From Echinococcus granulosus (Eukaryota; Platyhelminthes; Cestoda; Cyclophyllidea; Taeniidae): DNA of 64,000 nt. Shown here in pieces: positions 25,201-40,200 of this stretch. The position numbers were made by a program, and so were the translations under genes. Numbering within the stretch: position 1 is the first letter of the stretch; each line of letters begins with the position of its first letter. The notes under the pieces were generated by a model. The model saw only the letters and a program-made list of their open reading frames with translations, was not told the DNA's origin and made no database searches. The stretch is taken from positions 1,168,576 to 1,232,575 of the forward strand of contig NW_020170388.1 in NCBI RefSeq assembly GCF_000524195.1. Reading direction: 5' to 3'.

Positions 25201-28200
25201 TCTGTGTCCCAGGACCGTAGCAAGTTCTAAAACCAACTTATCCAACGTCTAGAAGTGGGATTCATTGTAAGTGAACAAAACATCGGTTTCCAGCAAAAAT
25301 TAATGCATTGAAAGTATCAGTCTAGAACCAGTATGATTCATTTAAAACAATGGGGCAAGTTTTTAATTGCGCATGGTGGTAAAAACGATAGTTTAGTTTT
25401 AAATTCGATTTATTAGCACGCACTACAACTCATTTATAATAGTGGACTGTCTGCATGCCTGGTTAAAAACCTACGAAAAAAATTGTTGACATTTATAACA
25501 AGTTCCATATTCCTTCGATTACTTCTCCACAGTAAATTATCTAATATCTATTGGGGTATTTAGTTTCCAATGTAGTCTAATGGAAACAGTCAATCCAAAT
25601 TTCTGCTGATGCTACTAGAGAGTTAGGCACAAGTAGCTGGTTGTAATGGGAATCAAAAACCATATAATTCGGTGCAAATAGTTACTAAAATTAACTTCTC
25701 CAAGGAAAGAATCTTAACAATTCGAATGAAAAACTTCCAGAAACAAAACTCACCACAACGGACTTCGCCGCCGCCGCTGCTACAGCATCTTCGTCATCAG
25801 GAGCAACAGAGTCTCCATTTGCCGACGTAGGACCATTCGTCGCTATGGTGTTATTATCAGCTGCCATAGCCATTAGCGCCGCGCGATAGTCGTTGGGAAA
25901 GACGAGAACAAAGTTGCTCACCTCCGAGTCGAAGTGTTTGAGGATGTGCCGTGCAACCTGGGAATATCAAGTGAAAAAACTCAGTATAGACTGATCCCAA
26001 AGGGATCAGTGTCTTTCTTTTTGGGATGACAGTAGAGACACCCACCAGAGAGCCCGTCTCATCGAAGAAGTTCCGAATGATTGTGCAGAGCCAGGTGGCG
26101 TACTCGTTTTCGAGGGTCATGTCAAAGAGACTAACAGTCTGGAGGTTGCAGCGTGCCTTAAAGACGCGATCGGCGTCGTAGACAAAGGCTAGGCCTCCGG
26201 ACATGCCTGCAGCGAAGTTGCGACCAGAGCGACCCAGAAGAACCACACGACCACCCGTCATGTACTCGCAGCCGTGGTCACCACATCCTGTAGAAGGTGA
26301 ATGACTCATTTTTCACATAGTCCCCTACATTTATATACTGACTGGTATTTAACTAATATCTTGAGAGAAGCCTCGACAGGCTAAACGAACCATTGTAGGA
26401 CACCGGGTGGAGGCTATCATCTCAATTGCTAATATTCGCGAACATTTGTGCTGTGTTCACCGATTACATAGAAACGTTCGTCTATTGAAAACTCGTGTGA
26501 TAGTTTATGCACAAATCAGGCTTCCATGATCGGGCATTCCATGCAAACTAAATGTTTACAAAAATGACGAATATGATGTGGATCGGGAAGCACCACGGAA
26601 AAGATCGCTAGTGGCAGACATACAGCTGTTGTAAAACACGGCTCAATTTTTCTACTGCTTCCTGTCTACGGTTTCCTGTAGGTACGAGTATGTGTCTGCG
26701 CGTTTGAAACTTACACCTTCGTTTCGGTAATACTTCATCACCGCGCTGCTCGATGCACATACGTGGTAATACCCCCTGCCTGGTACTTTGGTCGACTTAT
26801 TGGATTAAAACACAACGAGGATATCGACCACTAGCAATGCGGTACACTTGCCCCCTAGCACTGTGTATTTTGCCCCCACCTTAGTGGCCTCTTTTAAAGT
26901 TTTGAAATCTCCGCCTCACTTAAACAACGCCGGAATAAAAGGTATAGGATTTCATGCACAACAACAGAACATCCAAGTAACAATTCGCGAAATACTTACT
27001 ACTATCAGTAGGTTGATGAAAAAGTGAAATTCAGTAAGCCCATTCTATCAGACACATACACTAAAAACGAGCGAAAGGCAGACTAAGAATCTCTAGTGGG
27101 TACAAACCTTCTGCCACAACAATGGCGCCTGAATTGCGAACACAGAAGCGCTCTGCAGCCTGTCCACGAATGAAGACGCGACCCTCAATGGCACCGTAGA
27201 GACAGGCATTGCCAACGATTATATGGTCCTCAGAGTGGAAATTCTTTGTGAGCAGCCGCGACGCCGGGACGATGGTCACTTTTCCGCCAGAGAGGCCCTT
27301 CGCCACATAGTCATTGGCATCACCGGTAAGGCTAACGTAGACACCAGGGGCGAGGAAGGCGCAAAACGATTGGCCTGCGTGGCCGCGCAGGTTGACCTTA
27401 GGGAGAAGGTACGATTTCACATAGATTTATGAGGAAGTGACTCATTGGAATCCCCACACTTCTTTTTAAACGAGAGAAAGTGGTTATTAATTCGATTTGT
27501 TCTCACTCCTCCCAATTAATTTCAACACGTTTGCTGTTGGGCTCTCAGAAAAATGCCGCTGAACCTCAGGTGATTTATCGTTATAATATGACATCAAGTG
27601 TTTGTGTCCTGCTTTTTCTTCTTAGCTTCTGTCCTTCTAATTACATATGCCATATATGTTCAAAATGTAAAGAAATCAGAAATGGATGAGAAATTCGGGT
27701 TTCACATTTATGTATGATACGGTGATAAATGTGTTAAGATCAAATTAAAGCCAATTATTTGCAATAATATGTAGAATGATGCGAATAACGCAAAGAAATT
27801 AAGGAGACAATCCAGCTCCAATTCTGATGTGGTTAGATCATTCAAGGAGTTTTGGTCCGATATCTTTTCATCACTACAAATTAAACTTAATTTGATCAAA
27901 GCAATACAGTTAAACTACACTTTCATAAGTTCACACCTAAAAGCCGGATGGACAATGGTAATTAAGTTCAAGTTTCTATAAAATGTTCATCAATGTTTAT
28001 AGTGACCTTTAAAATTCACATCACTGTCTTAAATAAACAAGACGATTCATCCGCATGACCCCTTTAGTTGGTCGTGCAGACGCTGAAGAAAATAACAATC
28101 ACACTCAAAGAACACCAGGTTAGCCGAACTTTTAATAAACGGCAAGATCTCCATAAGACAATTGAGATATCGTTAAATACTAAACGTCTGACCTCAAAAG

Positions 28201-31200
28201 AAGCCTTATAAGGCACTCCAAAGGTGGTTCAACTAATCTCACAAGATGACCCTAATGGCATAGCAAAAAATTGGCTAAAGAATTTGCTCAATCCCTGCCA
28301 GAATTTTGGGTTAAACGAATCGTCGATTGGGATGGCTCACCAGATTAACCTGGAGAATCCTATTTTCATGTCAATGTGCTGTCCAAAACAAAGTTTGCAA
28401 AGACCAGAATAACGAGATAATCTCTGCTTAATCCTCAAGAGACATTCCCGTTTCGGTTACATTCAGATTTACAAAAGGATTCCATGATTTCGTTGATTGC
28501 TCTTAAATTAGAAAAGAGGGTAAACTCTCGGTTAATTCCTCTGTGCCCTTTAAAACTGGAATCCTGCCGATTTTGATATAATTAAAACAAAACGATTGTC
28601 CTGTATTAATTAATCCGTTAGCTTAGCAATGCACGATAATTAAGTTCATTTCAGCCCCTCTACACGTTTTCGATTTAAAATTATTGAGACCGAGCTAGAC
28701 TTACGATAAATCAAAGAGCAATAAAGAAAAATAGAGGGGAGGAAAGATGGAGCTAAACATGTCTCAAATGTTATCATCTCAAATCTTGAGCAATTACCTT
28801 TTAAAAGCAATCATTTAAACTTTGGTCAACATAATCAGAAAATGTCTCTTGATCTGCCGAATTAACAATTTAAGTGATTTTTACTAGTTGATTAGTTCTA
28901 AAAGATCCGATTTTAAAACCAGCTTCTGATTTAGTAAATCTCGAATGGAAAGCAGAGTAGCAATTGCAGAATGTGAATGAACTGATCACCGAACACTGCC
29001 GCCTTCTCATAAAGTGCAAAACCAGTCATCAACATTAATTTAGTGAAAAGTTGCTTTTGGTCTCTGTTTTAATATTTTCCAACTGTGAGAAATCGGTTCA
29101 CCTTTGCATTCAAAGGAAAATTACTCTTTCAGTACTTGTTCATTTACTTCTTCGCCTTGCGAATTCATCTAACGACATTAAGTCGCTGCGACCCACCTCC
29201 AAACGTCGCGTCTTCGGTAATCCCTCCTCATTAAATTTCATTGAGATCGCATAGCTAAGCGAGGCTCCAAACGCTCGATCTTCATTAGAGATAGCACCAG
29301 AGATTCGCACGACGGGCAGAACTTCATCGTCCTTCCCACCCATCCCACATGGCGTCTCAAGTAGTGGAATGGCAGCAATGAGGAGTCGACGGTCCCAGTG
29401 CCTATCTGGGGGCAGGGAGCTGGCCAGGCGCAGGGTCGGCGAGGCCTCCATCGTGATACCGCTGATGCCGCAGTGGAGCGGAGCATCAAGGACGTCGATG
29501 GAGGCCATTGAGTCCCATATGGGGAGACCTAAGCGATGGTCGAAGATTTGATCCTTAAAGGGCGAGGTAGGCATCGCTAGCAGGGGAGAGAGGTCAAGGC
29601 AAGCGGTTTTTTCGTTTGTTGGACTGTTGCGTTGCTAAATAATTAGAACAGAAGAGGATGCTATGGATCAGGAAATAGAGACACACTTTTGCTACAAAGT
29701 GTTCAAAAATGGATAGACTGGAAATCAGCGGGTTAAGAATCAGTCGGACACATTGGTCACTGAATGACTAGTGGATATGTAAATAAATTAAAGATGTATA
29801 AATTTATAATAGACGGGGTCGACTCTAACGAACCAAATGAATCGACAAAAGGCGGGTTATTCCAATTAAAAATTAATGAACGTGTTCAAAATGGATGGAT
29901 GTATGAGTAAATGGACCAAAAAATTGACGGATATCGATATTTTCTTTAGTAGGTCTGTAAGTTTTTGAGGTTATACTTCGCACCATGCAGTAAAAGTGGT
30001 ATGTTCGAAGTCAAAAGGATCTAGAGTAGATAGACTGATAGAGATGTAGATGAATAAATGGCCCAAGTGTGAATGGACAGACACAGGGTAGGCAGAAATT
30101 TAGTCGATGTGAATTTGGTTGAATGAATTGACGAAGAGAAGGACTAAGAGTAACGGATGAATGAAGACCTGCATAAATAACGGATGCAGGAAGGATTTTA
30201 GCAAATAGAGTATGAATGGATGTAGTACTTAAGGAATAGATGGGTGACTGATCAATAAATACACCAAGGATGGATGGATCCCTATAGATGAAGCGCCTGG
30301 AGTGGATATTTGCATTTATTCAGGGAAAAGGAATGGGTCTAGAATAGCTGGACGAGAGACAGATAAATGGATTTAAGATAGATAAGTGAATCTACGATAA
30401 GCACGTGAATAAATAGATGCGGAACAGGCGTATAGGTTCTGCACGAACAGGTTCAAGCAGGATGGGTGGAAGGATCTGGGATAAGAACATACGGTGGCAC
30501 AGAATAGGCAGAGTAGAGCTTAATGGAAGGAAGTACAAGTGAGGTATGAGCAGTCTATGGACGGGCGAATGCATACGTAAACGGATGATGGGATGGCTCC
30601 GTGGCAGATGGATGAATACGTGAATGGCTAAATAGATGGATTGTGGATTGATGAATGACTCTCCGATACACAAACTCGCCTAGAATGAATAGATTGATAT
30701 ACATGTATCAATCATGAGTTAACTTGCAATTGGTAGATTGAGAGATAAGTTGACTAACAGATGGATGGACTCATCACAATCAGTCGATATATGGATGGAT
30801 GCGTGATAAATAGGCCTTTAGGGGAATAGAATGACGGACGCAGGGACGTAGGATGAGTGGGGGCAATGGATAGGTTGATACATTATTTTTACTTAAGCAG
30901 CTATTACAAAATGCATTAACGGAGAAAACACCTAAGCTAAGGCATTTTAAAACGGTTAACAAGCCATTCAGAATATCGCCTACCTGAAGCAATTCCGTGC
31001 GTCCAGTGATATCAGTGAGCCGTGTGAATCCAAGTTGCGCCAGAAGTTGCCTCACATCCTCGGCCAGTAGGAAAAAGTAGTTAATGAGGTGTTCGGGGAC
31101 CCCAGCAAACTTCTTGCGCAGAACCGGGTCCTGCGTGCAAATGCCCACAGGGCAGGTGTTGAGGTGACACTTGCGCATCATTGTGCAACCCAACACAATC

Positions 31201-34200
31201 AGCGGTGCAGTCGACATGGCGAACTCGTCCGCACCCAAGATGGCTGCTATCACCACATCACGAGCTGTAAGGAGAAAAGGACAGAAACAGCATTATAAAG
31301 AACATTCATATTCTTTCGTATTTTTATTGCGACAGGTCTTTCACCACTCCAGAATGTATTTTTGTCTTTCTCATAATAAGGATTGTTATTTTGGGACTTC
31401 GATCTGTGACTTGGTCGCTTCGGTGGTAGCATGCGAGTTCGTTCACGATACTGGTACTAAAGCAACTTCTTAGAGCGTCTACAAAGCAGACAGGTATCGC
31501 ACCAGAGCAATAAAGGATTGCACTGCACCCATCCATGACTGCAGTAGTCTTAAAGATTTAGTGCTGCTCATCCAGTGTAGTGTTTAAGCAATAGGAATAA
31601 CAAGTGACATTTGTGATATTCACGCTAGAGACGGTAGAAGTGACCCACTCATATAGGACAAATAAAGATCCAGCTATCTTATAATTTGTATGGACTTGAA
31701 AAAGTCAAGAAAATGTTTATAAGTTTTGTAAAGACACGCGGCAGCCAATCACCATTGCCTTTTATTGTGCTCTGCAAAATCTCTTCCATTAATTGTAATC
31801 CTAATGCCAGATGGATCGGATGGGATTTGAGCTTGTCTGCTACTCTGCATACTAAGCTTAGCTCAGATCGAAATTGGCAGAAAATTCTCATGTAGCATTA
31901 GTTGAAGGTGTGCAATGACTAACTCGCAAAGATAAATGGATGTGATTCATTATTCATCCTAACGTTTGCTGAGAGAGTGCAACAAACCATTGGTTGTTCC
32001 CACACGACTCGCAGACTGCCCACACTAGGCCCTAAAGGGGCACGCTACTCTACGGCCGAAAGACCACTTACTTTGTGAAAGTGCGTGAGGACTGCAGAAG
32101 TAATTAGTCACTGTGAGTTTTCTACTGCAAAGGTCGAACAATTACAACAGATGTAAGAGTCAGAATCAGCAAATTAGATGGAGCCAAGCCTGTTCTTATT
32201 AGGTAACGCAATATTCCATACCTTACACTTTAGGATGGGGTGGAGATATTGCCCCGCAATCCTTCTCTATATTCCTCCCATAAGAGTTCGCCAAGTGGTG
32301 AATATCACCATTTTCTTGGCATTAGGCAATTAAACGAAAGATGGAACAGACGTCTGAAAGGCAAAACTGATATAAAAACGGAAGTGATAAGGTTTTCTGC
32401 CTACGGAGAGCTAACTTTTATAAAAATGGCATTTGTGAGTCTTGTGCTTCCAGAAAAGGATTGAAGGCTGCAATTGTAACTGCCTAAATGGGTAACATAT
32501 TGTAATAAACTTTCCAAAGTTACTTCAACGTTGTAGGTGAAAGATTGCATAAACTTATTTGCTCAGCTTGTAGTTCAAATGCGATTTGTTACCGATGCTG
32601 GTCACTCGTAAGCGTTACTCACGAACGACCACGAAACTTAGCATTTGAAGCTTCTATGATGGTTCGGAAATGCAGAGCTTTTTATTAAAATTAGGAATTT
32701 GGAAAACTAAATCTGACTCTTTTAGTCGATTATCTGGTTTCCAAGATGATTCAAAAGATTACTGGATTAAGCGGAGTGCTTTAGAGTAATAGTACTATTG
32801 AGTTTGCTCTAAAAAATCCCATGAAATGCAAAACATTTTACTTACCTAAGGGAAGCCGTAAAAACGTATCACACCACTATCTCTAATTTTGATTATATTT
32901 TGACTTATCTTTTTTAGAACACCTTATGAAACAATCAATCATTTACAAACAAGAAATTCGTAAAAAATTAGACAGTTTTAAGGTTTATGAAGCCGTATGA
33001 TGGGCGCTAAGGCAAGCAATAATTTAGGAAGTTTTAACCTGAAAAATCGAATCAGCTCTGAAAGTAGGAAGGCATGGTGCATATAAGAACATGGTAATTC
33101 GAAAGGATAGTTTAAATAAGACATTATTTAAAAAAAACGATCAACATCGCACTTTACTACAAATTCAAACATGTTGATAGAAACACAGAAAACGATAAAT
33201 TCTGCAAAGTCGTCTAGACTCCATTTTCCTGAAAGTCTTCCCGTAAGCCAGTACCGATCACAAGCAGGTTGTGCACCTTGTTCACGCCTATCATGATGTT
33301 AGGCACTTTTAAGGAAAACTGAGTTTCTAAGCACTGAGATAATGTGGGAAAAAATCGTAAACTCCATTGCATCTATGACGACTTCTACAATGATCCCAGA
33401 GCATTCCAATCCTTTGGGTAAAGACACAGGATTGAGATATTATTCAGCACAGAAGAGCAATGCCTATCATTGCGACGCTTATTGACACTAGAAAGAAATT
33501 TGGTATTTATCATCGCCGATGTAAAATAGAACCGATTAGTTAGCACCACTTGGTCGCGGTTGACAGTAACAATTTTCCTAATACTTTTGTGGTAGACAAA
33601 CTCGCGACCTAGTGCACAAAGAGATTTGAATGATAGTAACGCCCAATTCCAACCATATTTAATGTGTGAAATCTTTTAAGAAAACCAAAAAAATAAATGT
33701 ATCCATTTCAATCCTCGGAATATAAAACCTACCCGTCCTGATTTGACCATCGACCTGCAGCACGACCTTGGATCTCGTATGATTGTTAACCAGCACCTGA
33801 TGCGTCTCCGCAATTCCCAGTTCCCACGGCAAGCCCGCATTCTTTATGCCCGTCCAGGAGCTGGCGCCTGTTCCACCATCGTGTCCGGAAACTATTATGT
33901 GGGCTGCATGGGCCTATAAGGACAGTCCAAATGTACGAGGTGGGTAAAAGGATAAGTACAGACAAAAAATCTAGTTAAAGCGTTCACACAACAGGCTAGA
34001 AGAGATATCTGAGACATTTCTTTTGTTGTTGCTCTTCTCCTTCCCTCTTACCTAGTGAGTGACGCAACACAACGAAGCAAAACACCTAAGAGATTGAAAG
34101 GTGGACAGACCTAAACGAAGTGTCTAACAATCTAACGATATAACTATAGTGCTGGGTAAGGTAACCTGGAGTTGCCCGTGCGCCTGAAAAGGGGTGAGGT

Positions 34201-37200
34201 AGTATAGGTAAAAAGTAGAATGATTTGAGGGGAAATGTACGACGAAAGTTGAAGAAGGGAGAAGACGGAGGATATTACCTTGGCGACCCCAGATGCAATC
34301 ACCCCCACGCCAACTTCAGAGACCAATTTGACGCTGACCACTGCCATCGGATTTGCCGCTTTCAAATCGTAAATAAGCTGAAAGAGAAAGTGGGATAAGT
34401 TTGAATGATAATGATGTTTCAAATGCACGCCTTACCACATGAAACTTTTATTCTCAAAAATGGCTTTGAATATGGCCATGCACACAAGAATTTACAAGCA
34501 AGAGATTAAGCAACGATACCTAATGTTACGTTTGGGCAAACTTTCCTACAGAAAACACCTGTCATGGATACCGCACTTGACGTAGAAAATCGTTTAGCGG
34601 CTGGAACTACTAATAAAAGAAATAATATTCCAAATTTCTTGAACCATTACTAATAAGGAAGATTCAAAAAACGTCCTCTGGGGTGGTCAAGAAAAAACTT
34701 GGGAAGGCGAGTTAATAATGAAACAATTGTGGGATCTTTTCCTCATGTAGTTTAGTCACCGCTTGACTCCACTCGTAGAGGTGGTAGAGCCAAAAGCCGC
34801 AGCTACCGACCTGGAAGCGATATCACTGTGAGACAGGAGAGAATGAGCCATCGGAAGCAACTTTAATACAGATAATTCTTGATCAGCAAGGTTTGAATTG
34901 ATTCCTTCAAACAGAACCTTGTTTTTACCTGAATGCTTATCTCACGTCATGCTGCAGTAACAGCCTTTGAGGATTAATTGAGAGGCGAAAAAAAACACGG
35001 TAAAAGTGGATAAAGGTGCTTAAATTCCTTGTTCACCTGCGCAAGGTCTTCAATGGAGTATATATCATGGTGAGGCGGTGGGGAGATAAGGCCGACACCA
35101 GGTACGGAATGACGCAGAAGCGCGATCTCCGCGGTCACCTTGTGACCAGGCAACTCGCCCCCTTCACCAGGTTTTGCGCCCTGTGCCATCTTAATCTGCA
35201 GCATGTCCGCGTGTGCCAGATACGAGCTGTTTACACCGAAGCGGGCCGAGGCCACCTGTAGCAAAATGTAGACGAACAAACTCTCACCATGTCCCTTTTC
35301 GTAATACCCATGACTCATTCCGTCAGATTCATTTAATAATAATTTATATCTCTTCATTAGAACGAATCACTACTCTCACCTACCGGCCTTCAATTCTGCT
35401 GGCACGCTTTTACTTGTTCTTTTGATTTCTGGCTTCTTCCTCCACTTTAAAAAATACCGATTACTCAGGAAACGCCTTATAAGAACTATGTGACGATATT
35501 CTCCTCCTTCAGCTAAAAGCACTGATAATACTACTCACATCTTTTAATGTTTCTACTCATTTCACGACTACGAGATAAATCAAGGAACCGCAAGTGATGG
35601 TGTCTTTGGAATCACTCTCTAGGTACCTCTATGTAAGATCCCATTGAAGCCAGCCATGCTTCTAATGTGGTCTAATCTGACACTCCTTACAAAGCCCTAC
35701 TGCATTCTATGGAAACAGGGTGCAGTATTTGCTTTGATTATATGGATGTTCACCCGTTCTCTTCAGTCTCCTTTGGTTCGACTACCGCGTTGGTGGTAGC
35801 TATGCCTGTCACCCATGGCAATAGTACTCAGGCTTTCCTCCAGTTTTACATTTTCCATGAGCTTAATAATTTTATCCCAGTGCCTTCCAGAACTTCCATT
35901 TTTTACAGGCATACCTATGTTATCGTGATTTGCATGCTGAGGAATATTACAATCAGCTTATAGCAGTGGAGCGATCCTCCACGATGGAGTAAATGATACG
36001 CATTTTGCAATACGGAAGCACCCAAAACGACCGAGTTTTAAGAAACTCAGAAACAAAATTTGTTATAAATAACTTTGCTCCATCTACCCACTATAATTTA
36101 TCCCACTTTATTTATAATGGGTAGTCAATACTAACGGCATAGTCCAGAAAATTAGAACGACTATTAGGCTGTTTTATTGCCATTTGCGTGCAAGCGATTA
36201 TTGCCGTCTGTTTAAACTAGGACTGTGGCACTATAATAAATTCCTTCAAGATTGTTCAAATCCCATTAATCTAACTATAAATGTATTATTTCGCAAAAAA
36301 TCTCCTGAACATCACAGTTCAATGGATTTTTCAGACTAAACTGGACCCTCTATCTATTCCTCGTGACATGAAAGTGGATTCGCCACCTCACCTGCTTGAT
36401 GGACGAAGATAGAAGGGGATTGAGGTAACGATCGGGCAGCTCTCCGCCCTCTCCGGTGTTCGACCGGCCACCGACGGTGTTCATGGCCTTGGCTAGAGCA
36501 CTGTGCGTCTCTGCAGAAATGGAACCGAGACTCATGGCCCCAGTGGCGAACTTCTTCACGATCTCCGTCACTGACTCCACGAGGTCTACAGAGATGGGCT
36601 TCTCGGCGAATTTGAACTCGAACTGGCCGCGCAAGGTGCACTGGCGCGCCTGCTCGTCAGCTGACTCTGTAAATTGGCGGAAGATTTCACTGCTGTTGTT
36701 ACGTGTTGCTGCCTGGGGAAAATGAATCAATCTTTTAATCAATCAGAAGGCTCCTTCGACGCATGATTTGAGTATAATTGAATAAATATGGTGGCCTGAC
36801 AATTTAGTTTAGGTTATGTTTTGTACCAGATTCAGACTAATGTGGCGAAATATACTTAAAACTTTGTAAAGTCATTCCGGATAGTATGCCTAATTGCAAG
36901 TTTAAAAGAGTTGAATAAGTTATTATCGGCTATTGGAAATTAACGGTAGAGCTAAAAGTACCAAAAAGATGTATCAGACAGAAAGAATGTGATGCTATAG
37001 AACTAACAACCCTTGACATGGTAACGAACTTAAAGCTAAGGTATCCATGCGTTCCAACCAGAGCTACGAGGTATGTGCTAACTTCATTTTGGTGCAAAAA
37101 TAATGTCGCGTTCTTTTTGTCTTCAGATGAATCACACCATAACCAGATGCAAAAAGTTCAGCGAATTTCCAACAGGTGAGCCTAAATACACTGTATATTT

Positions 37201-40200
37201 CAATTACAACTTTCATTTAAGGAAAGGCGACCCGTCGAAGATGATTAAAACGCATAAAATGCAAAATGGTATATAACTGAAATCGCAGGGACAGTAATAG
37301 AGCACTTTTATTTGGCAAACCTGAAGCTTCGCAATAGTAACAGGATCATTCATATGTTTCTCGCCACCCGACCGCCAGTGGTAGAAGCCAGGATTTTGCA
37401 AAAAGGAACCAGTGCCAGGTACTCGATCCTCTCCATCTGCCATGCAGTCTCGCCGCGAATCAACGGAAGTCCCGTTAAATGTGTGCAACAAACCAAAGGC
37501 TTTCGAGTGCCGCGAGCAGACTTCCGTGGCAAGGATATCGAATCCAGCACCAGCGATTCGCGAAACGGTTCCAGTGAAACACATATCTATCACTTCTCGA
37601 GCCAGGCCAACAGCCTCGAAGATTTGCGCTGCCTTGTATGACTGCAATGTGGAGATGCCCATCTTGGCCATAACCTAAGAACGAAATATACCCAACCAAG
37701 TTAGAGCTACTAGCATATTTATGAGTAGAAGTGGTTGGAATTGGATTACTTGCCTTGAGAATGCCGTTCCCGACGGCTTTGACGTAATTCTTAAAGAAAG
37801 CCTCATTACTGGATTTGTTGGAATCCGGTCCAGTCGGAATGAGCATTCCTTCTCTGTGAAGGCCTTGAACCACCTCGAAAACCATGTAGGGACAAATGGC
37901 ATCCGCGCCAAAACTCAGCAAGGCGCAGAAGTGATGAACTTCTCTAAAATCGAATCAAATGCATTGCAAAACGATTTTAACTTATAAAAGCGACGAATCA
38001 CTATTTTCAAATTTGCCATTGAATCTTATAGAAAAATGCAATGTATATGAGCATTTCTTCCATATTTCCTTAGCTATCCGAAACATCTTTTTTAGATTTT
38101 AATAAAGCAAATCAAAACAGCATTCCATGACTTAAAGATACAAATAGATTTGAAATTCTCTTAAAAATTTGGAGATTAGATGATGAATTAAAAACATGCA
38201 TCTTAGAATGTTAAGTGAGATGGAAATTATAATTATGACTTCCAGTCATAAATAGTCGATAATTAGACAAGCGCGAAATGCGTGCTTAAAATATTATTTT
38301 ACCAGATACTCTGTCTATGACCACTTGATAAGCACCGCTGTTTTCCGATCTCAAAACGATGCAATGTAGATCCTCAATTGTAGCAGGAGAAATTATCCAT
38401 GATTGAATAAAGGTCCCATCAGAGCAAAGCAAAAAGCTTGGCTTTTAGCGATGCAAACGAACCAAAGCAATGCGCGCAAGTGGGCAGAATTTTGTAATTT
38501 TCGAAATTCAAGTAGTAGATTTCTAAAACCCCTCCTAGATTTCCCCATGGGGTTTTATAAAAATTTCAGCGGTTATATAATCCCAGGATAGAGGTTAGCT
38601 AAACAGCAATTGCATGAAACATATCCCACGACTTCTAGGATTTCCTAATTCGGCCCTAATTAGCCGCCATATCCTCTCACAAGCATCGTAAGATCATTTA
38701 AATCGCAGTGCCCAAATGGTTTCAGCGCTCCCACTTTATCAAGCGGAAAGCATGTGGAATTTGGCGATCGATTAGCATTTTTCTCCAAATTATCCTCAAA
38801 TGTCATATGAACTATCATTTCAACACAAAAACCAAATTTCATCCAACAGCACAAGTGCACCCAAATTTGCATTACAGATGTTTCAGGATTGCGATTCAAC
38901 AGACTGTAACCAGGAGATTTACTTCGCTGCTCTCAAATTTCTCTCAGTCAGCCCAAGGCCTATATGGGGACCGTCTACCCGGGATACAGAAGGAACAAAT
39001 TACCTAGCATCACCCGACTCCACCACCAGTCCAACTTTCATCCTGAGTTCTACTTTGAGTAGGTGCTGGTGCACTGCTCCGACAGCCAGCAACGAAGGCA
39101 CCGGGACTGTGTCTGCACTAAGCCTTCTATCACTAATAATGATGATGCTCACTCCATCTCGTACCGCTTTCTCTGCGGCGGCACAAAGCGCTTCCAACGC
39201 TCCGCGCAACAGTCCACCCAGATCCACTGGTCGGACGCCGGGGCAAAGGGCAAAGGAGGGCTCAAGCAGACGCGAACGCCAGCCGTATACGTGTGAGGTG
39301 AGCGATGATGATGTCTGAGTCGTCGGTAAAGGAGACTGAAGGCTCCGGAAGAGGAGCATGTCGGAGAGGGAAAGAATGGGCTGGGAGAGCCACAGACGGT
39401 GGGCTTGAAGAGGGCTAGGTTCGAGAACGTTCGCCTCGGGTCCAATGGGACAGGCCTGAGATGTGAAGTAGAAGGTGATTTAATTATCAAAACTTCCATG
39501 AGGTGGCAAATCATAACCTCTAGTCTTTCAACTGCAGAGTTCTCAGACAGGATACCAAATGAGTTACAACTAGTGTGACCGAGTGCCTTTGCTTCGTCCA
39601 TAAAACGTCCAAAATTCCAAATTCCCCCCTCTATATAATTTATATGACTAGCGCTACTGGTGATTTAACAATATGAGTTTATTCTTCCTTGAAATTAGTG
39701 AAAAAGTAATGATTTAGAACCTTACACTGTATTCAACCATCTTTGGGAAAATGCGCAAAAACTAGATGGAACCTAGGAAGTGCAATACGCTCTTGATGGT
39801 GAAAACGCTAAGCCTTCATAGTCCCAGATAAGACAAATTTTCTCCAACTTTTTAAAATGTATGAATCCTAGACGTGAAGATCGAGTAAACAGCGTCACTT
39901 TAAACTGAAGTTTCCAAAAAAATGCAAATCAAATGGAGATAAGAAGAAATTCGAGTCAGAGGCATAAAAATTCTCCGTATCGATTAAACTTCAGTTTCCT
40001 TCATAAAATCCATTAAGGACAACGGTTTCTTAATCTCCATTTTTCAAGCTCGAAGCAAAATTAATAAGCGATTTCTAGTCTTTGCAGTGATAGTTTTGTA
40101 TTAGTGCCACAAAATTGTCGACCTAAAAACTTTGCGCCTTTATTATAATGCCGCTTCCTTGATGAGCGATAATGCATATTCTTTGATGCTATAATCTTAA

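Noticed and set aside
37748..37754. Ordinary GT donor for exon 13 four bases downstream
   Set aside because: It would add four bases and shift the frame before the conserved VMAKMG segment.
38800..39318. 172-codon plus-strand open frame
   Set aside because: Shadow of GOGAT exon 12. The minus strand gives conserved family motifs and the plus translation does not.
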